Assembly (NCBI GenBank): GCA_947626955.1
Contig: CANQUB010000012.1
Coordinates: 1 to 36,288 of the forward strand
DNA length: 36,288 nucleotides
From: an uncultured Clostridia bacterium
GTDB lineage: Bacteria; Bacillota; Clostridia; Christensenellales; UBA1242
Direction of reading: 5' to 3'
Part shown: piece by piece, positions 1 to 7,647 of the stretch
How the letters are laid out: each line of letters begins with the position of its first letter
Numbering within the stretch: the stretch's first letter is position 1
Translations under genes and position numbers: made by a program
Notes under the pieces: model-generated
The model's database searches: none
Told to the model about the DNA's origin: nothing
Seen by the model: the letters and a program-made list of their open reading frames with translations, nothing else

Positions 1-84
1 AGGATGAAGCACAGCGCGCAGCTGAGCATTACGATAGTGGTGATAAAACAAATGAACTTTTTCATAGCCATTACCTCTATGAAA

Positions 85-113
85 ATAATAAGCACAAACG
101 TCAAAATTGTCAA
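85..113 (-). promoter_or_regulatory. Sigma70-type promoter for the minus-strand lipoprotein 2 (across the contig join)
   Basis: Minus strand: TTGACA (113-108), 17-nt spacer, TATTAT (90-85). Confidence 0.8.
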
Positions 114-160
114 CAAGCGGCAGAAAGGAGGAAGAAAATTTATTTCGGAGGAGGGCGAAA

Positions 161-391
161 ATGAAAGACTATGAATATTTCAAAGCGCACCGTGATGAGC
201 TGATAGAGAAATACCCCAACAAGTTTGTTGTCATCAAAAGTTGCGCCGTCGTCGCGGTGTATGACGCGTTTATGGAGGCATACAACGAAACGGTCAAGAC
301 CGAGGCGCTTGGCACGTTTATCATCCAACAGTGTGTAGACGATGACAGCACGGCGGCGCATTTTCATAACAGCAACGTTAAGTTTGCATGA
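161..391 (+). CDS. Small phage protein, DUF5678-like (76 aa), inside repeat R
   Basis: ATG at 161 preceded by ggaggagg; MKDYEYFKAHRDELIEKYPNKFVVIKSCAVVAVYDAFMEAYNETVKTEALG. Confidence 0.7.
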   Translation: MKDYEYFKAHRDELIEKYPNKFVVIKSCAVVAVYDAFMEAYNETVKTEALGTFIIQQCVDDDSTAAHFHNSNVKFA

Positions 392-413
392 GAAACACAA
401 TCAACAAAATCAA

Positions 414-440
414 GCGGGTGGCAAAAGCCATCCGTTTTTT
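414..440 (+). terminator. Rho-independent terminator after repeat R
   Basis: cgggtggc-aaaa-gccatccg-tttttt: 8-bp stem with one G-U pair, then T6. Confidence 0.75.
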
Positions 441-453
441 ATAGGAGGAATAA

Positions 454-1575
454 ATGCAAAACAAACAACTTCATGCGTTGAGGACTCTTGCGCTAAAGCT
501 GAACGTCAGCGGGACGGCGGAGGTCCTCGATGAGCAAAAGCTCTATCAAGGGAGCTATGGCTTCGTAAAATTGCAGGTGTATGCGCCAAAGACGCAGAAT
601 ACTGACACGCCCGTGTGTACGGTGTTTTGCACTACGGTGGACGAAAGGGGCGTGCGCGTTGTAAGCACCAAAAACCACTATTTGACCTACGTCGGCGAGT
701 TTGGTTTAAAAGACGGCACATACTTGCTGTTTGAGCGCTATTTGCCCAAAGACTTCACGGCAAAGGTAACCGAACCAAACGGGTTGACGATAACCGTCAA
801 TTATATGGACACCGCGCCAACGTTGGGTGAGGACGGCAGCGTGCTATATGAAGAAAACGGCGTGCAAAAGCGCCACGCGACGGATATGCTTGCGTCAAAC
901 GTATATACGACAACCGTCTATCCGGGCGGGTGGAACGACAACGGCGTCGATTTGGACATCAACTCGGCGGAGGCGGCGCAAATAGGCGTAAACACAAGCG
1001 ATATCGCCGAGCTGCAAGCCGAAGCGCTTGAGTTTAAAAACACGTTGGACGATTTCAAAGCCGATTTGCAGGCCACAAAGGATATTGCATTAAACCGCGA
1101 CAACTCTCGTGTGTTCGCCACCGTGGACGAGATGAACGAGTGGTTGAGCGTTCCGCAAAACGCGCAAAGTCTTGCAGTTGGCTCAAATTTGTTCATCGTG
1201 GACGCGGACGCTCCCGATTTTTGGTGGGACGGCTCTCAACCAATCGAAGAAAAGGACACGACGGACCTATCTATCTATTACACTAAAGACGAGGTCGAAA
1301 ACAAGTTGGTTGAGACAAAGCAGCAATTGCGTGAGCAATACGACTTTGATTATTTGACTACAACGCCCGATTCGAGCGCGCAGCGAGTTATAACGCTAAG
1401 CTATAAAGATTATAAAGAGCTGTCATACAAAGACCCAAACACGCTGTATATTGTGCCCGATGAATCTATATCGCAGAACCAAAATGGCGATATACAGGCT
1501 ATTTTGGCTAGGTTGACAGCCCTTGAGACGCGCGTGAACGAGCTTGAAAATCTTATAAAGGAGGCAAAACAATAA
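454..1575 (+). CDS. Baseplate upper protein-like (BppU-N type) / tail fibre protein
   Basis: SD aggagg; N-terminal beta-rich domain, C-terminal coiled coil (ILARLTALETRVNELENLIKEAKQ). Confidence 0.6.
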   Translation: MQNKQLHALRTLALKLNVSGTAEVLDEQKLYQGSYGFVKLQVYAPKTQNTDTPVCTVFCTTVDERGVRVVSTKNHYLTYVGEFGLKDGTYLLFERYLPKDFTAKVTEPNGLTITVNYMDTAPTLGEDGSVLYEENGVQKRHATDMLASNVYTTTVYPGGWNDNGVDLDINSAEAAQIGVNTSDIAELQAEALEFKNTLDDFKADLQATKDIALNRDNSRVFATVDEMNEWLSVPQNAQSLAVGSNLFIVDADAPDFWWDGSQPIEEKDTTDLSIYYTKDEVENKLVETKQQLREQYDFDYLTTTPDSSAQRVITLSYKDYKELSYKDPNTLYIVPDESISQNQNGDIQAILARLTALETRVNELENLIKEAKQ

Positions 1576-3062
1576 TGAGTATCTACAAAGGCGATAAGCT
1601 GGTGTCTGGCATATTGGGGCCAACGGGATTGCCCGGCGTTAATTCGTCCGGGGGCAGCGACGTGGGGTCGGTGATAATAAACATCTTGCCGGGCGCGTGG
1701 CAAAAACTTGGCGACGAATACATCCGCACCATAACCGCCAACGAACACAAAATGAGCGCTTCTGCGGCGCTGCTTGTGTATACGGCAATCTACAACGAGA
1801 GTTATACCGCGCTTGAAAAATTAGATTGCCAATCCGATGTGTCAGACGACGGCACCGTGGTTTTGCATTCAAACACGGCGTGGGAGGGCATTTGCGTCAT
1901 CGCGGGCGGCATTTCGCAAGCGACGGACGCCGTTGCAAGAAAAGCCATTGATGACGAGCAAAACCGCGCACAAGGCGCCGAGGCCGCTTTAAACGCGGCT
2001 ATAACATCAGAGTCGCAGCGGGCGCAGGGCGCCGAAGAGGCTACTTTAAACAGCGCCAAAGATTATGCGGATAGAAAAATTGCCGAAACGGTTGCCGCGT
2101 CTCAAAGATGGTTGCCCGCCGTAAGCGCGTTTGCAAATCTGCCCGCAATTGTGGACACGTCCACGACATATCTATGCCGCGTAATTGCCGACAACGACGT
2201 GTATCAATGCGTAGCGGGGCAAACGTCTTGGAGCAAATACTCCGACAATACCGACTATATCGACGAAGAGGAATTGTCAGATGCTATTGAACTTGAAAGG
2301 CAAAGAGCGGTCAACGCCGAAGAGACGTTGAGCGGCAAAATAGGCCTTGCTACCGCCAAGTTTAAGTGCTACAAGACAGAGGGCACGGCGAGCGCATACA
2401 CCGTCAACGACGAGGCCTTAGGGCATGAATATGTCAACGGGCTTACGTTTGAAATTTTGCCGCATATCGACTCAAACGAAGCTCCCACGCTTAACGTCAA
2501 TGGGCTTGGTGCGGCGGCGTTCTATGTCAAATCGCTTTCGGGCGCCACCAAGCGGCTGTTTGCAACGCTTACCGAGGGAGCGAGCTATATAGTGTCATAC
2601 AGCGCGTCCGACAGCGGTTGGGTAATACTTAATATAAGCTATCCCGACTATGCTGACGTTGAAGGCGCTCCGCCAATTTACGGCAGTACGGGGCAGTCTG
2701 AGACGGGGCTAATGCACCAAAAAGCTATAACCGAGGCAATAAACGCCGTTAGCGTCGCGGCAAGCGAGGCTCTTTCTGCCGAAACCGAAAGGGCGCAGGG
2801 CGTTGAAAGGTCTCTTGACGAGGCATTGCGTCTTGCGCAATCTACGGCGGCAGCTAAGTACACAAAGCCGACTGACGGCATTCCGACGTCCGACTTGGAC
2901 ACCGCCGCGCAAGGGGCATTGACTAAAGCCGATACGGCGGTGCAGCCAAACGACCTCGCTGCCGTCGCAAAGAGCGGTAGCTATAACGATTTAAACAACA
3001 AGCCCGCTTCGGTGTCTATATCAAAAGACTCATCGGGATATTGGCACATCAACGTGGGCTAA
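1575..3062 (+). CDS. Tail fibre protein
   Basis: Repeated coiled-coil motifs (AEAALNAAITSESQRAQGAEEA), C-terminal GYWHINVG; overlaps the upstream stop. Confidence 0.65.
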   Translation: MSIYKGDKLVSGILGPTGLPGVNSSGGSDVGSVIINILPGAWQKLGDEYIRTITANEHKMSASAALLVYTAIYNESYTALEKLDCQSDVSDDGTVVLHSNTAWEGICVIAGGISQATDAVARKAIDDEQNRAQGAEAALNAAITSESQRAQGAEEATLNSAKDYADRKIAETVAASQRWLPAVSAFANLPAIVDTSTTYLCRVIADNDVYQCVAGQTSWSKYSDNTDYIDEEELSDAIELERQRAVNAEETLSGKIGLATAKFKCYKTEGTASAYTVNDEALGHEYVNGLTFEILPHIDSNEAPTLNVNGLGAAAFYVKSLSGATKRLFATLTEGASYIVSYSASDSGWVILNISYPDYADVEGAPPIYGSTGQSETGLMHQKAITEAINAVSVAASEALSAETERAQGVERSLDEALRLAQSTAAAKYTKPTDGIPTSDLDTAAQGALTKADTAVQPNDLAAVAKSGSYNDLNNKPASVSISKDSSGYWHINVG

Positions 3063-3082
3063 AAATAAATGGAGGTGTAAAT

Positions 3083-3361
3083 ATGGCAACAACAAAAATA
3101 AGCGGAGACCTGTCGTTTTTTGACGGGTCTGTGCCAAAGAGCCTTGCAGAAGAGCTGCATAAACTTGAAAAACCCAGCGACGGCATAAGCAAAGATGACC
3201 TTGAAGAAACCATCAAGCAAAGCCTGGATAAGGCGGACAGCTCGGTGTCATACAACGACGTGCAAAATTTGACAGCGGAGCAAAAACGTCAAGCGCAAGC
3301 CAATATTGGGATATCCGTTTTTGTTGATGTTACGGGGTATTGGCACATCAATACAAAATAG
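3083..3361 (+). CDS. Small tail fibre-like protein (92 aa)
   Basis: SD ggaggtg; ends GYWHINTK, matching the end of the previous ORF. Confidence 0.55.
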   Translation: MATTKISGDLSFFDGSVPKSLAEELHKLEKPSDGISKDDLEETIKQSLDKADSSVSYNDVQNLTAEQKRQAQANIGISVFVDVTGYWHINTK

Positions 3362-3375
3362 TTGCGAGGTGTAAA

Positions 3376-4647
3376 ATGAGCTTTTATCTTAATGGAAATT
3401 TTATCGCAGACGGAACACCGTTTTATATAAACGGCACAAAAATAGATACAAAATTATTTCTAAACGATAACCTAATATGGTCGCCAAACGAGGAGGTAAA
3501 AATTATGGCACAATTGGTTCTTAACAAGATAAGTTATCACGGCAGAGGATGTATTGCGGACCTTCCTAACGAAATTACAAAAAGAAATTTTCAAAAGGCG
3601 TTGATTTGCGTAGACCCGGATTTTGTAAAATTCGATTATGTCCAAAACGTAACGAGCGTCCTTGCCACGGCGGGTATATCTTATGAACTCTATTCCGACA
3701 TTAAATCACCATATCCGACGATAGAAAGTATACAACACGGCGTAGAAACGTATAAACAATCGGGCGCGGACTGCATTATTGCTTTCGGCGGTGCAAATGC
3801 GATGAGCGCGGCAAAGGCGATAGGCATAGTCATAACCAACCCCGAATACGCAGATATACGCTCGCTTGAGGGCGTGGCAAATACGAGAAACGAGAGCGCT
3901 CCGATATTTGCCGTCCCCGCCGAATGTACGGCAGAAGAAATCACATACGTCTATAAAATTAAAGACGCTAAAAAATCGCGCATAATGTTATGTTTAGACG
4001 TCAATGCGCTACCTATTATGGCGTTTGTGGATAGCGACCTGTTCTTGGGCGAAAAGACTGTAATCGCCCAAGACGGGATGTATACGCTGTGCAATGCAAT
4101 AGAGGGATATTTAACAAAAGGCGCATGGGAAATGACGGACATGTTTTGCCTAAAGGCTATTCAGCTTATAGCAGATAATTTGCACGGCGCTGTTGCGCAA
4201 GACGCCAACAGCCTCGAAAAGATTGCGCTGGCGCAATACATATCGGGCATGGGATGGGGCAATGCCGGCGTCGGCTTGGCAAACGCTATGGCAGAACCTC
4301 TCGTCGCGATATACGATATGCCTAAGGGGGTTGCTTGCGGCATTTTACTGCCCGCTGTTATGGAATATAACGCCCCTGTAACGGGTGAAAAATATAAGGA
4401 TATAGCAAAAGCCATGGGTCTTGAGGGCGTGGACAGCATGGGACAAGATGAATATCGTAAAGCGGCTATAGACGGTGTAAAACGGTTGAGCGCAGACGTC
4501 GGCATACCCGAGAGCTTGAAAGAGTATCTAAAAGCAGAGGACATTTCATATTGCGCGCAGTCTGCGGCAAACGGAGTTTATACGTCCGGTAACCCAAGAG
4601 AGACCAGCGAGGAAGAAATTGCGCAAATTTATAGAGCTTTGCTGTGA
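3376..4647 (+). CDS. Short fibre-type domain fused in frame to a degenerate iron-containing alcohol dehydrogenase (FucO-like) domain
   Basis: Residues 1-43 MSFYLNGNFIADGTPFYINGTKIDTKLFLNDNLIWS; then MAQLVLNKISYHGRG...AIEGYLTKGAW...GEKYKDIAKAMG...GNPRE aligns along FucO from its start to its C-terminus. Confidence 0.85.
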   Translation: MSFYLNGNFIADGTPFYINGTKIDTKLFLNDNLIWSPNEEVKIMAQLVLNKISYHGRGCIADLPNEITKRNFQKALICVDPDFVKFDYVQNVTSVLATAGISYELYSDIKSPYPTIESIQHGVETYKQSGADCIIAFGGANAMSAAKAIGIVITNPEYADIRSLEGVANTRNESAPIFAVPAECTAEEITYVYKIKDAKKSRIMLCLDVNALPIMAFVDSDLFLGEKTVIAQDGMYTLCNAIEGYLTKGAWEMTDMFCLKAIQLIADNLHGAVAQDANSLEKIALAQYISGMGWGNAGVGLANAMAEPLVAIYDMPKGVACGILLPAVMEYNAPVTGEKYKDIAKAMGLEGVDSMGQDEYRKAAIDGVKRLSADVGIPESLKEYLKAEDISYCAQSAANGVYTSGNPRETSEEEIAQIYRALL

Positions 4648-4657
4648 GGAGGTAACA

Positions 4658-5278
4658 ATGAAATATCAACTTATAAAAGGCGTTCAAAAGGGCGTAATAG
4701 TTGACCCAACGCCCGTATTAAAAGATGTCAAGGACACCTTCAAGGTGTCCTTTATTTTGCCTTGCGTGGGCGCATATATCGCATTGTTTAAAGGCGAGGA
4801 CGGCATCGAATATAAGGCGGCATTGCGCAACGGCGAGGTGATTTTTCCAAAGGCGCTACTTGCAAAAGAACAAACGGTCGAGGTGTGCGTCTGCATGATT
4901 GATAGCGATAAGATTGTAGATGCATGGCAGTGTCAGCCTCTCAAGGTAGGGGCGTTTCTGCAAATGAGACAAACAATGCGGCAGCTGTCGCCGGGTGTAA
5001 CTCTAGACGCGGTGTATCAACGCATTGCCGAGCTTGAAAACGACCATGCGGCCATCAGCAAAGATTTCGACGACCTAAAACAAAAATACGTCGCGCTGTT
5101 GCAAAAAAACAACATGGTTATAAAAGAGCTTACTGACCATATCGCTGGTTATACGCACATAAATGAACAGTTAAGTCTCAAAAATGACGAATATGCCAAT
5201 AAGTTAGCCCTGTTTGAAGCCGAGTTGCAGGATATAAAAACACAGGTGTTGCGCATCTTTGAAGCCTTAGAACAATAA
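4658..5278 (+). CDS. Phage structural/baseplate protein with C-terminal coiled coil
   Basis: SD gaggaggt; MKYQLIKGVQKGVIVDPTPVLKDVKDTFKVSF...; follows the fibre genes. Confidence 0.55.
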   Translation: MKYQLIKGVQKGVIVDPTPVLKDVKDTFKVSFILPCVGAYIALFKGEDGIEYKAALRNGEVIFPKALLAKEQTVEVCVCMIDSDKIVDAWQCQPLKVGAFLQMRQTMRQLSPGVTLDAVYQRIAELENDHAAISKDFDDLKQKYVALLQKNNMVIKELTDHIAGYTHINEQLSLKNDEYANKLALFEAELQDIKTQVLRIFEALEQ

Positions 5279-5358
5279 TCGCAAAACGCAGGTGTGTCTG
5301 CAAAAAAAAATAATTCAATGCCACGTCTTGCACACAGGGCACGGCAAAAGGAGTTTTT

Positions 5359-5865
5359 ATGAACATCGAGCAAATCAAAGAAATCATCAATCCAATCGTC
5401 ATCTTTTTGACCAGCGGCACGGGCGCGTTGCTTATCGGCGTGGTGGTCAAAGCTATTGTCGCCGCCGTTGCTACCGTCAAGTCTAAAAAAGCGGCAAAGC
5501 TTACCGAGGCGGATAAACAGGACATCGCCAACAAGTTGCTGCAAGCAATGCAGGGTGGCCTCAAGGTGGATATGGACGCCGAACTTGACCGCGCGACCAA
5601 CAAACGAATGACCGCAATGGAAGAACGTCTGAATGAGTTTAGCGAGCTTATGAATAAGGTGATAAACGTGTCATCCGCGACAATGTCTGCCGTAGGCGAC
5701 TTCAAAACGATATCACAGGAAAGCCGTGAAAAAATCAAGGCGTTATCGGATGACGTTTCGTCTGCAAGAGCGGCTAAGTTTGAAGTGCCGGCAACGCCTA
5801 CGGTTGAGCTTAAAGTTCCCGCAGAAACAAGCTCAACTGGTGTTGACAAAAAGCCTAAGTATTGA
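5359..5865 (+). CDS. Phage membrane protein, holin-like (one N-terminal TM plus helical tail)
   Basis: MNIEQIKEIINPIVIFLTSGTGALLIGVVVKAIVAAVATVK then a charged helical region; SD aaaggag. Confidence 0.5.
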   Translation: MNIEQIKEIINPIVIFLTSGTGALLIGVVVKAIVAAVATVKSKKAAKLTEADKQDIANKLLQAMQGGLKVDMDAELDRATNKRMTAMEERLNEFSELMNKVINVSSATMSAVGDFKTISQESREKIKALSDDVSSARAAKFEVPATPTVELKVPAETSSTGVDKKPKY

Positions 5866-5881
5866 TTTATGGAGGCAGATA

Positions 5882-6394
5882 ATGAAACACAATACGATTA
5901 CTTTGCTGCTTAAGGTTTTTGAGTATATCGCGCTTATTGCGCCGACCGCAGCTTATGCTATTTACAGCTATGTAACTACTTTGCAACACACAATGTCAAC
6001 GTCAAGCAAGGGTTGTTTTTGGACGCTGATTGCCGTGGCTATCATTGTAGGCGTGGTGTATGCGATATTTCGCAAACATTACGACAGATATGTGCAAGGT
6101 TACGTCCAACAGAAAACGGATCTCGAGACGAACCCCGCCAATGAACTATTGATTAAAAAGGTGGCGGAAAAAAAGGCGATAATCGAAAACGTAGATTATA
6201 TTGTCATTCTCATACCCGTTTTAATTGCGATGACGGTCGTTGCCGCCTTTCAAACCGCTATAGAACAATTGCTTGTTTTACTCAGCATTGTTGCGGGTAG
6301 CCTTGTCGCCAAGGTGGGTTTGCACCTTGTATGTATACGCGTGCAAAAGAAGTACATGCTCAAAGCCATTGCGGATAAGAAGAAGGAGGAATAA
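5882..6394 (+). CDS. Multi-TM membrane protein (holin candidate)
   Basis: ATG 5882 after ggaggc; about 4 hydrophobic segments. Confidence 0.5.
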   Translation: MKHNTITLLLKVFEYIALIAPTAAYAIYSYVTTLQHTMSTSSKGCFWTLIAVAIIVGVVYAIFRKHYDRYVQGYVQQKTDLETNPANELLIKKVAEKKAIIENVDYIVILIPVLIAMTVVAAFQTAIEQLLVLLSIVAGSLVAKVGLHLVCIRVQKKYMLKAIADKKKEE

Positions 6395-6397
6395 GCT

Positions 6398-7387
6398 ATG
6401 CCCGAAATAGATAAAGACCGTCAAAGAACTTTTATATCTTCCACAAAGTCTATTATCAATATAGCTATAGTGGTGTGCGTGTCGATTGCGTTTTTGCTGG
6501 TCGGCATGTTTGTGCTGGACGGGGACAACGGCGCTCTTCAAACTGATAAGTCTTATTGGATGCAAAAGTTTTTGAGCGGCCTCGGCAGTCTACTTATAAT
6601 GTTTTCCTGCGCCAACATTGCAGAGGAAACCCTCAAAAAGCGCTCACAGCCATTTGCGGAAAAAATCGAAAGATTGGACGAACACTATGCTACCGTAATG
6701 CAAAACGGTGAAGTAGAAGCGCTCGAGCTGTTCTTGACAAATAAAAATAAACGCAATAAATATCGCGCACATTTGCGAAAATACAAATTTCTTTTGCGGT
6801 GGTTCGGCAAAATAGGCAAAAAAGAAAAAATAAAAGCATATTGCGAAAACAAGCTTGTCATGTCGCCGGCAGAAGTGTGGGATATGGAATCGCCGAAGAC
6901 ATTGTATCCAAAACTCACAGTTGATAAACTGTTTGCGGGGGCGTTGACAGTGCAAGATAGGGACGAATCGTCTGATATCAATATGCACCGCATGCGATAT
7001 GTGCTTGAAAAAATGCTGTGGAAAGCAATTTTTATTGTGGGCTTCGGCTGCTATGTACCCGACCTTGTGTACCACTTTACCGCATTCACGGTCGATATGA
7101 TTGTGCCTCTTATTTTCAAATTTGTAGTGATTTTGTGGGCGGTATATTCGGGCATAGTGTTCGGCTATCAAATGCTCGACCGTCTGCTTGTCGTTCTCAA
7201 ACGCAAGCTTGTGCTTTTTTCGGAGTTTCGCACCCGTACTGACGACGATACGGAAAAGACTTTGTATGACCGTTACAAAGTGGAAATTGAACCGGACAAA
7301 TTCGTTGAGAATATCAAAAAACGCCTAGCCGAAGAGGCATCTTCCGACACGCTTGCGCTGCCTGCAATTACAGGTTTTCGCGATTGA
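6398..7387 (+). CDS. Multi-TM membrane protein, unknown function
   Basis: 329-aa ORF, SD aaggagg; hydrophobic segments around residues 20-45, 60-75, 210-260. Confidence 0.55.
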   Translation: MPEIDKDRQRTFISSTKSIINIAIVVCVSIAFLLVGMFVLDGDNGALQTDKSYWMQKFLSGLGSLLIMFSCANIAEETLKKRSQPFAEKIERLDEHYATVMQNGEVEALELFLTNKNKRNKYRAHLRKYKFLLRWFGKIGKKEKIKAYCENKLVMSPAEVWDMESPKTLYPKLTVDKLFAGALTVQDRDESSDINMHRMRYVLEKMLWKAIFIVGFGCYVPDLVYHFTAFTVDMIVPLIFKFVVILWAVYSGIVFGYQMLDRLLVVLKRKLVLFSEFRTRTDDDTEKTLYDRYKVEIEPDKFVENIKKRLAEEASSDTLALPAITGFRD

Positions 7388-7420
7388 AATGTTGAATTTT
7401 TTGTGATATATTCACATAAC

Positions 7421-7467
7421 CACAATATCTAGTGGTATTTTTAAATATAAAACCACTAGATATTGTG
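7421..7467. repeat. Perfect 16-bp inverted repeat, 15-nt loop
   Basis: cacaatatctagtggt (7421-7436) / accactagatattgtg (7452-7467). Confidence 0.9.
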
Positions 7468-7504
7468 CTATTGCGTCCCTTATTGTCTCCACCAGCGTAT
7501 TCGG

Positions 7505-7550
7505 AAAACCGCCAAAATATCTACTGTTTAGTAGGACTTTGGCGGTTTTT
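7505..7550. terminator. Bidirectional rho-independent terminator
   Basis: aaaaccgccaaa...tttggcggtttt between the plus-strand late operon and minus-strand integrase. Confidence 0.7.
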
Positions 7551-7647
7551 CTTTGTTTTTGTAAGCCTTGATTTTTGGCTATTTTATGCTGATTTTAGCC
7601 CATTTTTGATATTTTTTGTGATATTTTTTGTGATATTTTTTTTCGGG

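Larger units (their letters stand above)
1..409. repeat. Repeat R copy 1; identical to 34854-35262. Its first 77 bp also occur at 36212-36288
   Basis: Direct comparison: same sequence from aggatgaagcacagcgcgc to aatcaacaaaa; copies diverge at 410 (t) versus 35263 (a). Encodes the lipoprotein signal peptide (minus) and a 76-aa ORF (plus). Confidence 0.95.
7396..7640. promoter_or_regulatory. Candidate attP region
   Basis: Next to the integrase 3' end; three copies of attttttgtgatat (7396-7409, 7611-7624, 7623-7636) flank the 16-bp inverted repeat at 7421-7467. Confidence 0.4.

Noticed and set aside
1-409. Repeat R as a phage-DNA direct terminal repeat (T7-like)
   Set aside because: Copy 2 is internal (34854-35262) and the true end overlap is only 77 bp with distinct sequence beyond it; assembly overlap plus an internal repeat explains this better.
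3041-3361. Diversity-generating retroelement suggested by repeated GYWHIN ends and variable CTDs
   Set aside because: No reverse transcriptase ORF, and the repeats do not show adenine-specific TR/VR differences.
4730-4752. aaggacacctt-c-aaggtgtcctt palindrome as terminator
   Set aside because: Lies within the coding frame of the 4658-5278 gene (VKDTFKVSF) with no T-tract; could be chance, so not called.
5178-5849. 223-aa minus-strand ORF
   Set aside because: Shadow ORF over two plus-strand genes with good RBSs.
5726-6394. Long version of the membrane-protein ORF starting at 5726
   Set aside because: The upstream part overlaps the previous gene; ATG 5882 has a good SD.
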